A DNA stretch of 64,000 nucleotides from Cyclobacterium marinum DSM 745 (GTDB lineage: Bacteria > Bacteroidota > Bacteroidia > Cytophagales > Cyclobacteriaceae), in NCBI RefSeq assembly GCF_000222485.1, contig NC_015914.1:2676501-2740500 (forward strand). The letters are read 5' to 3'. Each line of letters starts with the position of its first letter. Within the stretch, counting starts at the first letter, position 1. The notes beneath the pieces are model-generated. The model saw only the letters and a program-made list of their open reading frames with translations, was not told where the DNA came from and ran no database searches. Below, one piece after another: positions 55,382 through 63,430 of this stretch. A program made the position numbers and the translations under genes.

Positions 55382-55439
55382 TTTTTTAACAGGATTAATA
55401 TTCCATTAATAATTATAGAATTAAAAAATTTATCTGTTG

Positions 55440-55470
55440 CAAAAATAATAATCATGAACTTATTTAACAA
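55440..55470 (-). promoter_or_regulatory. Promoter of glnK-amtB
   Basis: On the minus strand: TTG (55468-55470), a 20-base spacer, then TATTTTTG (55440-55447), matching the Bacteroidota consensus. It lies 59 bases upstream of glnK and next to the phased A-tract array. Confidence 0.55.
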
Positions 55471-55540
55471 CTAAAAAATGTAAAAAGATGGTAAAAATGG
55501 TGAAAATGGGTAAAAATGAAGGTGAGAAGTGGTTAAAATG
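55471..55540. repeat. Phased A-tract array upstream of glnK
   Basis: Runs of four to six A at 55473-55478, 55482-55486, 55493-55497, 55503-55506, 55512-55516 and 55535-55538. The centres are about 10 bases apart (the last gap two turns), each followed by TG or ATG. Such phasing bends DNA. The intergenic stretch 55382-55760 holds nothing else gene-like. Confidence 0.7.
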
Positions 55541-55702
55541 CCAAATAATTAATCATTATGGATAAAAAATGATGGATAATACGTTTTTTTTGCATAAATA
55601 TTATTTTTATATGCTTATTAGTTAACCTAAATATTCTAAGAAGATCTAAAGTCTTTTAGCAAATTAATGGAGGAATTTCTCTGATGATGTTTTTTAAAAA
55701 AT

Positions 55703-55710
55703 TAACTTTG
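55703..55710 (+). promoter_or_regulatory. -7 box of the nucleotidyltransferase gene
   Basis: TAACTTTG, an exact TAnnTTTG match, 50 bases before ATG 55761. No TTG at the expected -33 distance. Confidence 0.3.
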
Positions 55711-55760
55711 CAAGGAATTTTACCTTTTGTAAAGTATTGCCATTAACTATTTTAAAGACA

Positions 55761-56660
55761 ATGAATAAACCGACACTTTTAATTTTAGCTGCTGGAATGG
55801 GCAGCAGGTATGGTGGAGACAAGCAAATTGATGCCTTTGGACCGAACGCCGAAACAATTATAGAATATTCAATTTTTGACGCCATACGATCTGGATTTGG
55901 AAAGGTGGTATTTGTTGTAAGGCAAGAAATTCTAGAGGAAAGTAAAGAAATCTTTATTCCGAGATTTGGTGAATTGATTCAAATCGAATTTGTTGTTCAA
56001 TCTTTAAAAAATGGAGTGCCCGAAGAATATCAGCATCCGGATAGGAAAAAACCTTATGGTACTGCCCACGCATTGCTTTGTGCCAAGGAGGTGATCAACG
56101 AGCCTTTTGCCGTTATCAATGCAGATGATTTTTATGGACAAGAAGCTTTTCAAGCCTTAGGGAATTTTTTAACCCATGATGTTAAGCCGGATTTACATTG
56201 TATGGTAGGCTATGCGATTAAAAATGTTTTATCAGATTATGGGACCGTTAGTAGAGGTGTCTGCGATGTCTCTCCAGAGGGCATGCTTACAGGTATGATA
56301 GAGCGAACAGCCATTTCGAAAAAGGAAGGTGGGATTTTCCATGAAGCCGATGGAGAAAAGTTAAAAATAGATGCCGAAAATCCGGTTTCAATGAACTGTT
56401 GGGGTTTTCATCAATCCATATTTGAACAAACAGAGAAGCTTTGGCTTAGTTTCTTGAAAGAGAATAAAGAAAATTTAAAATCTGAATTTTACATTCCTAA
56501 AGTAGCCAACTCCATTATTACAGAAGGTATAGGAAAGGTTAAAATTCTTGAGGGTGGTAAAGTTTGGTTTGGAGTTACCTATGCTCAAGATAAGGAACAT
56601 GTAATGAAAGAATTGAAAAAACTTCATGCAGAAGGAGAATATCCGGCGAAACTTTGGTAA
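55761..56660 (+). CDS. NTP-transferase family nucleotidyltransferase
   Basis: A 299-residue nucleotidyltransferase-fold protein. ATG 55761 places the pyrophosphorylase loop LAAGMGSRYGGDKQID at residues 8-23; the frame runs back to a TTG at 55737. Further motifs are PYGTAHALLCA and VINADDFYGQEAFQ with a metal-binding Asp. It resembles sugar-1-phosphate nucleotidyltransferases, but substrate-defining parts are not clear. It could feed the exopolysaccharide pathway; no neighbour confirms this. Confidence 0.85.
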   Translation: MNKPTLLILAAGMGSRYGGDKQIDAFGPNAETIIEYSIFDAIRSGFGKVVFVVRQEILEESKEIFIPRFGELIQIEFVVQSLKNGVPEEYQHPDRKKPYGTAHALLCAKEVINEPFAVINADDFYGQEAFQALGNFLTHDVKPDLHCMVGYAIKNVLSDYGTVSRGVCDVSPEGMLTGMIERTAISKKEGGIFHEADGEKLKIDAENPVSMNCWGFHQSIFEQTEKLWLSFLKENKENLKSEFYIPKVANSIITEGIGKVKILEGGKVWFGVTYAQDKEHVMKELKKLHAEGEYPAKLW

Positions 56661-56720
56661 GAAAGTGAGTGTAAATAGGGTAATGACGATTTTTTTAATC
56701 TAAAAGGTCAAAAAGTCTAA

Positions 56721-56780
56721 AAAAAAGTAGCTGTAGGTTGTCTTATGTCACTCTCAGCTACTTTTGCTTTTATTTTTTAT
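56721..56780 (+). terminator. Terminator after the nucleotidyltransferase gene
   Basis: 11-bp stem AAAAGTAGCTG/CAGCTACTTTT (56723-56733, 56755-56765) with a 21-base loop, followed by GCTTTTATTTTTT. Confidence 0.7.
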
Positions 56781-56828
56781 TTAACTTTATCCACTTATTA
56801 GTTTGAATTTATAGTTGACTAGCTATCC

Positions 56829-57248
56829 ATGAAAAAGATTGTCTTTTCAAACAAGCCGTTTGTTTTAGATTTTGGTTTGCTCCTATTAAGGGTGGGCGCC
56901 TCCCTAATGTTGGTGTCTCATGGATGGTCCAAGGTGATCCACTTCAGTGAAAGACTCAATAGTTTTGCTGATCCCATTGGGCTAGGCCCTGCGGTTTCTT
57001 TGCAATTGGCAATTTTTGCTGAGTTTTTTTGTGCCATTTTTTTGATTTTGGGCTTTATGAGCCGAATCATACTTGTTCCTATGATAATAAATATGGCTGT
57101 TATAGCTTTTATTGTTCATGGGGGAAGTGAATTTGGTAAACAAGAACTTTCATTGATTTATCTTCTTGTTTTTATAGTATTAATGTTGTTAGGTCCCGGT
57201 AAAATTTCTTTAGATGGGACAATTTTGAAAAGAAGAAGTAGGTATTAA
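56829..57248 (+). CDS. DoxX family membrane protein
   Basis: A 139-residue inner-membrane protein with four helices. The DoxX pattern is LLLLRVGASLMLVSHGWSKV, then FAEFFCAIFLILGFMSRI. Members are linked to redox or thiosulfate:quinone chemistry, but most are uncharacterised. It ends 2 bases from the stop of the convergent recF gene. Confidence 0.88.
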   Translation: MKKIVFSNKPFVLDFGLLLLRVGASLMLVSHGWSKVIHFSERLNSFADPIGLGPAVSLQLAIFAEFFCAIFLILGFMSRIILVPMIINMAVIAFIVHGGSEFGKQELSLIYLLVFIVLMLLGPGKISLDGTILKRRSRY

Positions 57249-57250
57249 AC

Positions 57251-58357
57251 CTATTCTATTTCCACCACAGTATTATTGGCTATTGTGAAGGACTTGTAAT
57301 CAGAAGTGATTTGGGTAAGAATCTCTTTGGATCTTTCAGGTCTTGCATCAGAAATAAATAACTGGCCAAATTCCTTGTTAGCTACAGCATTCATCAAATG
57401 ATGAATGCGAAAGTCATCCAGTTTGTCAAAAATATCATCCAATAATAAGATTGGCTTGGTGCTTTTTAATTCTTTAAAAATATAAAACTGAGCTAGTTTT
57501 AGGCTGATAAAAAAAGATTTTTTTTGACCTTGAGAGCCAAATTTTTTTATTGGCTGTCCATCGAAAGTGAAATTAAAGTCGTCTTTATGGGTGCCAAAAC
57601 CAGTTCTTTTAAGTAAAAGGTCTTTGTTGAGGTTGTTAATAAAATCAATACCGAAACTCTCTCTATCAACCTGGCTTAGGTATTCAATGTTAACCAGCTC
57701 TTTAGACCCGGAAATTGAAGCGTAGTGCGCCTGGAAATGAATTAGGAACTCGCTTAAAAAGGCATGTCTTGTTTGATTAATTTCTCTTGAAAGCTTTAAG
57801 AGTTGTTCATCATAAGGAGCCAGTTGAAGTTTGTCTAACCGTTTTTCTTCGGCAAACCTTTTTAATAATGCATTTCTCTGTTTTAAATTTTGTTGGTAAC
57901 GAATCAATGTTTGTAGGTAGTTTTGATCTGCTTGGCAGATCATGCTATCAAAAAATTTTCTTCTTTCTTCACTTCCTCCATTGATAATCTCAGTATCGTC
58001 CGGTGCAATAATAACAAGGGGAAGGAGTCCGATATGATCACTTAGTTTGGTGTAAGGTTTACCATTTACTTCAAACCGCTTTTTTCTACCTCCCTCAAAA
58101 AAACAATTGATTCCCAGTTCTTTTTGTTGTAGTTCAAACTCACCTTTGATGGTAAAAAAAGCTTCACCATGCTTTATATGATGATTATCTGTAGGTATAA
58201 ATGCACTTTTTGTTAGGCATAAATAATGAATAGCGTCCAGAAGATTTGTCTTTCCTGCCCCGTTTGTACCAAAAAAACAATTAACACCTTGATTAAAAAC
58301 CAAATCCAAATTTTGGAAGTTTTTAAATTGAATTAATTTTAAGTTTTTTAAATACAT
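57251..58357 (-). CDS. recF: DNA replication/repair protein RecF
   Basis: A 368-residue SMC-like ATPase that loads RecA at single-strand gaps. Walker A is FGTNGAGKTNLLDAIHYL (about residues 29-46), the signature region is KFGSQGQKKSFFISLKL, and Walker B is PILLLDDIFDKLD. The length is the usual one (about 360). No dnaA/dnaN neighbour is present, so this is not the classical origin arrangement. Confidence 0.96.
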   Translation of the reverse strand: MYLKNLKLIQFKNFQNLDLVFNQGVNCFFGTNGAGKTNLLDAIHYLCLTKSAFIPTDNHHIKHGEAFFTIKGEFELQQKELGINCFFEGGRKKRFEVNGKPYTKLSDHIGLLPLVIIAPDDTEIINGGSEERRKFFDSMICQADQNYLQTLIRYQQNLKQRNALLKRFAEEKRLDKLQLAPYDEQLLKLSREINQTRHAFLSEFLIHFQAHYASISGSKELVNIEYLSQVDRESFGIDFINNLNKDLLLKRTGFGTHKDDFNFTFDGQPIKKFGSQGQKKSFFISLKLAQFYIFKELKSTKPILLLDDIFDKLDDFRIHHLMNAVANKEFGQLFISDARPERSKEILTQITSDYKSFTIANNTVVEIE

Positions 58358-58420
58358 GGCTTATACACAGGATGTTTTTTACTATTTTCGCAAAAGGCCT
58401 CAATATTGCATTGATTTCAC

Positions 58421-58428
58421 TATATTTG
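58421..58428 (+). promoter_or_regulatory. -7 box upstream of the E1 alpha gene
   Basis: TATATTTG matches TAnnTTTG exactly, 33 bases before ATG 58462. No TTG at normal -33 spacing. Confidence 0.35.
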
Positions 58429-58461
58429 AGGCCAAAGTTAGCATATTTTATAGAATACGGT

Positions 58462-59484
58462 ATGGCAAAGAAGAGTTCTAGTACAAGTAAATCTAAAGTA
58501 AAATATTCCAAAGAAACCTATAAGTATTGGTTTGAAAGCATGTTGCTTATGAGGCGTTTTGAAGAAAAAGCAGGACAGCTTTATGGACAACAGAAAATAA
58601 GAGGCTTTTGCCACTTATATATAGGTCAGGAGGCCTGTGCTGCAGGAGCAATCACTGCCCTCGAAAAAGAGGATAAATGGATAACCGCGTATAGGTGTCA
58701 TGCACAGCCCTTAGGTCTAGGTACAGATCCTGGTGCCATTATGGCTGAACTTTTTGGAAAAGCCACAGGTACTACCAAAGGTAAAGGTGGATCCATGCAT
58801 ATTTTCGATAAATCTAAAAACTTTGCCGGAGGACACGCCATTGTAGGCGCGCAAATTCCTATGGGCTTGGGACTTGGTTTTGCAGAAAAGTATTTGGGGA
58901 CCAAAAATTTATCCATTTGCTTTATGGGTGATGGTGCAGTAAGACAAGGGGCGTTTCATGAATCCCTTAACCTGGCCATGCTTTATAAAACCCCGGTTAT
59001 TTTTGTGATAGAAAACAATGGTTATGCCATGGGAACCTCTGTCAAGCGTTCTTCGAATGTAGATGAGCTTTACAAATTGGGTGAGTCTTATGATATCCCT
59101 TCTTTCCCTGTGGATGCCATGAATGTGGAAGAAGTACATGAAGCTGTAAAAGAAGCAGCAGAAAGGGCAAGAAAAGGAGATGGGCCCACATTGCTTGAAT
59201 TCAGAACTTACAGGTACAAAGGTCACTCTATGTCTGATCCTCAGAAGTACAGAACTAAAGAGGAGGTTGAAGAGTACAAACAAAGAGACCCAATCGAGCA
59301 GGTTCGAGCTACCATTTTAGAGAATAATATTCTTTCCGAAGATGATATCAAAGGAATTGAGAAAGAGGTGAAGCAAAAAGTTGCTGATGCTGTTAAATTC
59401 GCTGAGGAGTCTCCCTGGCCTGACGGAGAAGATGCATTCAAGGATGTTTATGTGGAGGATGATTATCCTTTTGTAAGAGAATAA
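58462..59484 (+). CDS. pdhA: Pyruvate dehydrogenase E1 component, alpha subunit
   Basis: Decarboxylates pyruvate with thiamine diphosphate in the pyruvate dehydrogenase complex. I chose ATG 58462, giving 340 residues that start MAKKSSSTSKSK, instead of the upstream frame from 58372. The E1-alpha order is clear: YWFESMLLMRRFEEKAGQLY, GFCHLYIGQEACAAGA, GKGGSMHIFDKSKNFAGGHA and the TPP/Mg motif GDGAVRQGAFHES followed by IENNGYAMG. The phosphorylation-loop-like YRYKGHSMSDP is also seen. The beta subunit is not adjacent; a terminator follows at once. A branched-chain E1 alpha is a less likely alternative. Confidence 0.92.
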   Translation: MAKKSSSTSKSKVKYSKETYKYWFESMLLMRRFEEKAGQLYGQQKIRGFCHLYIGQEACAAGAITALEKEDKWITAYRCHAQPLGLGTDPGAIMAELFGKATGTTKGKGGSMHIFDKSKNFAGGHAIVGAQIPMGLGLGFAEKYLGTKNLSICFMGDGAVRQGAFHESLNLAMLYKTPVIFVIENNGYAMGTSVKRSSNVDELYKLGESYDIPSFPVDAMNVEEVHEAVKEAAERARKGDGPTLLEFRTYRYKGHSMSDPQKYRTKEEVEEYKQRDPIEQVRATILENNILSEDDIKGIEKEVKQKVADAVKFAEESPWPDGEDAFKDVYVEDDYPFVRE

Positions 59485-59502
59485 GCAATATCAATTGCAG
59501 AT

Positions 59503-59540
59503 AAAAAAGCCATTCAAGAATTTTCTTGAATGGCTTTTTT
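59503..59540. terminator. Terminator after pdhA
   Basis: Stem AAAAGCCATTCAAG/CTTGAATGGCTTTT with a six-base loop. It is flanked by an A-run and a T-run, so it could work in both directions. Confidence 0.88.
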
Positions 59541-59665
59541 AATGATGGGCCTATAGACTTTATCCATGATTATGTAATAGGGAGTCCTGAGATTTCTCAG
59601 GAAGGGTTTTAGTAGCTAGCGAATCATGTTTATTGAAGGTTTTAGCTGAGTACAATGCCACAAGA

Positions 59666-60286
59666 TTAGATTTTCTCTATGGTCTGTTTTAGGTTTTGCA
59701 TGGTATTCCATAAGTTCCTTCTGATGATAGGGTCTACTATCCATCTAGGCAATCCTTTTTCCGGTACAGAAATGATATGGTATCTCAAAAGGGTATAACC
59801 TTGTTTTTTAGTAACAATCCATCTGCCTTCTAAACCTGTCATTTGTACCATTTCTACTCCTTCCGAGAATATTCTGCTATTCGATGAATTAAAATAGATT
59901 TTCGTACTCTCCTTTCCCTCCTCTAATCGATTTTTTAAATAACACTCTCTGTCAGATAATGGAAAAGGGAAACTGTATCTCATGTAGCTGATCCATGACT
60001 GAGGGCCTGTGCTTTTAATTTTATATGCCAAGGTGTTGTCATTCCAAAGCATTCCATATTTCTCCTTTGTCAATACTTCAATAACATTTTCATAAGGAGC
60101 TTTGATGCTTATAATAAACTTAACTTCTCTACTTTTGGTACCATCCTCCATGTTGATCCATCTTTCATAAAAAGATAAGCCGTTACCCTCTTTTATCAAT
60201 TCAAATTCAGGTGGCATGTGCCTACTTTCGAAAATCGAGAACGAGGAAAAAATGTACAAGGAAATGCTAAATAATATAAATTTCAT
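59666..60286 (-). CDS. Exported START-domain lipid-binding-like protein
   Basis: A 206-residue protein with an N-terminal signal (MKFILFSISLYIFSSFSIF). The rest fits a START/SRPBCC fold: FELIKEGNGLSFYERWI, then VKFIISIKAPYENVIEVL, SYMRYSFPFPLSDRECYL, and the C-terminal helix RRNLWNTMQNLKQTIEK. The START fold holds a hydrophobic ligand; none can be named here. A periplasmic role follows from the signal. Confidence 0.85.
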   Translation of the reverse strand: MKFILFSISLYIFSSFSIFESRHMPPEFELIKEGNGLSFYERWINMEDGTKSREVKFIISIKAPYENVIEVLTKEKYGMLWNDNTLAYKIKSTGPQSWISYMRYSFPFPLSDRECYLKNRLEEGKESTKIYFNSSNSRIFSEGVEMVQMTGLEGRWIVTKKQGYTLLRYHIISVPEKGLPRWIVDPIIRRNLWNTMQNLKQTIEKI

Positions 60287-60439
60287 ACTTTCTAAAATTT
60301 TAAATGAGGTAATGTTTGCCTTCTATGGTTAAGACAAGAAAACCATGATTTACCCTTGGTTTAAAAATAAATAGAATTGCAAGTAAGGGTATAAGTTGAT
60401 TGAGTTGTCAAACTTATGAATCGATAAAATACTTAAACC

Positions 60440-61579
60440 ATGAAAATTTATTACCATAGATTTAAAATTTGCACAACTTTGGTTTTGCTGATCTTTAGCT
60501 CTTATACTGCTGTTCGAAGCCAGACCACACGGCCGGTGCATATTGGCTTTATTTACCCTATTAGTACCAACGGGCTTGATGCACCTGATTTAAAAAACAA
60601 CTTTAGCCTTCATGCTTTGGGTGGACTTTCCTCCGGGGAGAATGGTTTAGCTATCTATGGACTAGCAGGTATGGTACATGGAAATGTAATTGGTCTGCAG
60701 GTTGCCGGGTTGTGGTCAAAAGTAAGAGGTGAGGTGGATGGGGTTCAAATTGCAGGGCTTATGAATGAAGCAAAGAATGCGAATCATGCCATACAAATAG
60801 CTGGAATAGTTAACTTATTGGAAATGGATGTGCCGGTACAAGTGGCCGGAATATTTAATAAGGCCAGACATGTGCAAGGTTTTCAAACCGCGGGGATTTT
60901 AAACTTATCTCAATCTACAAAAGGTGCTCAAGTGGCCGGGATTGCCAATCTTTCCAAAGCGGCAGGCGGTATACAGGTTGCAGGCATAATGAATAATGCA
61001 GATAGTGTAAATGGTGTGCAGGTTGCAGGGATTGTGAATCGGGCTAAAAAGGTAAAAGGAGTTCAGATTGCAGGGATAGTGAATATTGCCGAAAGTAGTG
61101 ATTATCCTATAGGAATAATAAACCTTATCAAAGATGGGGAAATAAGGCTAGGTCTTTATGCAGATGAAAACCTTACATCTATGATTACCTTAAAATCCGG
61201 AGGAAAGAAATTGTACGGGATCGTAGGCTTAGGCTCAAATCTCCAATACTCTGAATTACCTTATGCCTTAGAGGCCGGGATTGGGTTAAAAGTTTTGGAT
61301 AGGGGCGGTTTTCGTTTAGATGTGGAAGGAACCAACCTATTTATTACGAATTTTAAGCGGAGGGGGGAGTATTCCAGGTCGGGTCTTAAAGTGCTTCCTG
61401 CCCTCGTCCTTTCCGATAAAGTAGAGATTTTTGCAGGTCCTAGCATAAATTATATGCATACTAAGTATGCTATAGGGGATGAATTGGCTGAGATGAGCTT
61501 ATGGAATAGGGAAAGGAGAAATGTTTACAAGGCGATTCATTTGGGGCTGTCTGCAGGAATTAACTTTAAAATAAACTAA
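60440..61579 (+). CDS. Exported protein with tandem 15-residue GxQxAGIxN repeats
   Basis: A 379-residue protein with a signal peptide (about residues 1-28, ending VRSQ). From about residue 75 to 220 it is a ladder of ten or so units of 15-16 residues with consensus G-[VIL]-Q-[VI]-A-G-[IL]-x-N. Examples are GVQIAGLMNEAKNAN, GAQVAGIANLSKAAG, GIQVAGIMNNADSVN and GVQVAGIVNRAKKVK. The C-terminal ~140 residues are beta-rich. It resembles the LA_2272-type surface repeat proteins of Leptospira and Bacteroidota. The function is unknown. It starts 154 bases from the divergent START gene. Confidence 0.85.
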   Translation: MKIYYHRFKICTTLVLLIFSSYTAVRSQTTRPVHIGFIYPISTNGLDAPDLKNNFSLHALGGLSSGENGLAIYGLAGMVHGNVIGLQVAGLWSKVRGEVDGVQIAGLMNEAKNANHAIQIAGIVNLLEMDVPVQVAGIFNKARHVQGFQTAGILNLSQSTKGAQVAGIANLSKAAGGIQVAGIMNNADSVNGVQVAGIVNRAKKVKGVQIAGIVNIAESSDYPIGIINLIKDGEIRLGLYADENLTSMITLKSGGKKLYGIVGLGSNLQYSELPYALEAGIGLKVLDRGGFRLDVEGTNLFITNFKRRGEYSRSGLKVLPALVLSDKVEIFAGPSINYMHTKYAIGDELAEMSLWNRERRNVYKAIHLGLSAGINFKIN

Positions 61580-61866
61580 TTTAGCATGTATTCATACAGG
61601 AAAAGTTGCGGGATAAAAACTTATGCTAATAACCCCATGCAACCCAATAAAAGAATGGATAAGAATGCTTTTTATATGCTCAATTGGTTTCTTAAAAAGT
61701 CATTATTAGAAAAAAGTTGAAGTAATTGGTTGTTGATTTCAAATTGTTTGAGGAATTTCCAAATTGATCAAGGGTAAACTGAGTTTGAGTTGTCCTTTTA
61801 ATGAATGCAGTGATATAATACCAATTGTAAGTGAGGGTAAGTTCAAATGTAAAGGAGGAACCACCA
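61580..61866. other. Leader before the FecI-like sigma gene
   Basis: About 285 bases without a gene or exact promoter box. The last part holds AAAGGAGG (61851-61858), an unusually strong Shine-Dalgarno for this phylum. Confidence 0.5.
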
Positions 61867-61876
61867 TTGAAGGTGG
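61851..61876 (+). promoter_or_regulatory. Shine-Dalgarno and TTG start in a small hairpin
   Basis: AAAGGAGG is followed after 8 bases by an in-frame TTG (61867). The TTG lies in the loop of CCACC-ATTGAA-GGTGG (61861-61876). The sequence decides the start of the sigma gene and may throttle translation. Confidence 0.5.
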
Positions 61877-62415
61877 ATGACAAGTTATTTGAAGAGGTCT
61901 TTAAAAATCACTTTAAAGGCTTGTATGGCTATGCCCGTGTGCTTTTAAAGGATGAAGTAGTTGCAGAGGAAGTTGTACAAACTGTTTTTTTAAAACTATG
62001 GGAAAAGAGGGCGACTGTAGAAATTACTACTTCAATAAAAGCCTATCTCTATAAAGCAGTTTATTATGATGCCTTGAATTACCTCAAACATGAAAAAGTA
62101 AAAATGAAGCACAGGGAAACAAAACATCATGAATATGCCGGTGACCAGTCCATTGGGACTGTTGTTGACAATTCCGTGGAGGAGAAAGAAATTCAAACCA
62201 GATTGAACCTTGCCTTAATGGCTTTGCCTGACAAATGCCGGAAAGTGTTTCATCTTAGCAGGTTTGAGGAACTTAAATATGCGGAAATTGCTGAAAGAAT
62301 GGGCATTTCCATAAAAACGGTGGAGGGACATATGGGGAAAGCGTTGAAAACCTTAAGGATGGAATTGGCGGAATTTCTTCCCTTGTTTGTGATCATTTTG
62401 GTAGATAAATTTTGA
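61867..62415 (+). CDS. FecI-like ECF sigma factor
   Basis: A 182-residue sigma-70 factor of the Bacteroidota FecI-like family. I chose TTG 61867 because a strong ribosome site sits 8 bases before it and the product MKVDDKLFEEVFKNHFKGLY begins like others; a GTG at 61831 would add 12 residues. Region 2: AEEVVQTVFLKLWEKR and SIKAYLYKAVYYDALNYLKH. Region 4: LPDKCRKVFHLSRFEELKYAEIAER and MGISIKTVEGHMGKALKTL. The C-terminal hydrophobic stretch is short. The fecR gene starts 3 bases after its stop. Confidence 0.92.
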   Translation: MKVDDKLFEEVFKNHFKGLYGYARVLLKDEVVAEEVVQTVFLKLWEKRATVEITTSIKAYLYKAVYYDALNYLKHEKVKMKHRETKHHEYAGDQSIGTVVDNSVEEKEIQTRLNLALMALPDKCRKVFHLSRFEELKYAEIAERMGISIKTVEGHMGKALKTLRMELAEFLPLFVIILVDKF

Positions 62416-62418
62416 GTG

Positions 62419-63396
62419 ATGGAAGATAGCTTACTTATAAAATACCTGCTCAAGGAAACCAGTAAAGAAGAGTCTCTTGTTGTGAAAAGTTGGATTGAGT
62501 CAAAAAAAGAGAATGAAAAATATTACAATGACTTTTGTTGGGTATGGAAAAAATCCATAGCGATAGCCAGTACAGAAGAGATAGATGTTGATGCAGCATG
62601 GGAGCAGTTTAAAAAGAATAGAGAATCAAAACTTCTAAATTCCGGGCCTTTTAGTAGCCAACCATTTTTTTCGTTGCCATGGGTTAAGGTAGCTGCTTCG
62701 ATTGTGCTGTTGCTGGGGGTGACTGCCATGGCTTTTTCCTTTCTACCCCATTCGGGCAAGGCGTATTATGCCAGTGTGAACCTTACTTCTTTAGAAGAGT
62801 CCAAAGAAGAAGTATTACTTGATGGTTCTCAACTAACGCTTAATAAACACACCAAACTTTCCTACCGTCAGAAATTATTAGGAGAAGGCCGTTTTGTAGA
62901 ATTAATGGAAGGTGAAGCTTATTTTGAAGTCCAAAAGAATCCTCGAAAGCCCTTTATTATTTCAGTCGATGAGGTAAGGGTAAAAGTATTAGGGACTTCA
63001 TTTAATATTAAAAAAACTCTAGGCAAAACCATCATTATAGTAGACGAAGGCCTTGTTCAGGTGAGTACCGGAAAGGATGAATTATTCCTAACAAAAAATG
63101 AAAAAGCTACCATATTTACCACTGAAGAAAAGATTCGGAAGGAGGTGTCAGAAAATCAATTGTTCAAATATTACGTTAGTAAAGAATTTGTAGCCAAGGA
63201 TATTGCTTTAGAAGAACTTGCCGAAGGATTGAATGAGGCTTATGGGAGTAATATTAAACTAGTATCGGAGCGGGCCCGAAGCTTGTTCATTACTACCACA
63301 TTGCCATATGGATCCCTTTCAGATAACCTTGAAATCATCCGTCAAACCTTGGGGGTATCCATCACTCAACGTGACGATGCAATAATTATTGAATAA
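62419..63396 (+). CDS. FecR-type anti-sigma factor
   Basis: A 325-residue inner-membrane regulator. ATG 62419 follows a GTG at 62416. The cytoplasmic part (about 1-85) binds the sigma factor. The single helix is about 92-110 (VAASIVLLLGVTAMAFSFL). The periplasmic FecR domain begins at LLDGSQLTLNKHTKLSYR and includes GEAYFEVQKNPRKPFII and VKVLGTSFNIKK. The C-terminal domain (about 255-325) should contact the STN domain of the outer-membrane partner encoded next. Confidence 0.94.
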   Translation: MEDSLLIKYLLKETSKEESLVVKSWIESKKENEKYYNDFCWVWKKSIAIASTEEIDVDAAWEQFKKNRESKLLNSGPFSSQPFFSLPWVKVAASIVLLLGVTAMAFSFLPHSGKAYYASVNLTSLEESKEEVLLDGSQLTLNKHTKLSYRQKLLGEGRFVELMEGEAYFEVQKNPRKPFIISVDEVRVKVLGTSFNIKKTLGKTIIIVDEGLVQVSTGKDELFLTKNEKATIFTTEEKIRKEVSENQLFKYYVSKEFVAKDIALEELAEGLNEAYGSNIKLVSERARSLFITTTLPYGSLSDNLEIIRQTLGVSITQRDDAIIIE

Positions 63397-63430
63397 TTCT
63401 TTACCTTCGAAGAGGCTGTCGAGTACTATT

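Noticed and set aside
57251..58357. recF as a marker of the replication origin
   Set aside because: No dnaA, dnaN or gyrB next to it and no DnaA-box cluster noticed.
59585..59602. Palindrome TCCTGAGA-TT-TCTCAGGA as a terminator of the minus-strand START gene
   Set aside because: No T-run follows on either strand; the better hairpin at 59503-59540 explains termination.
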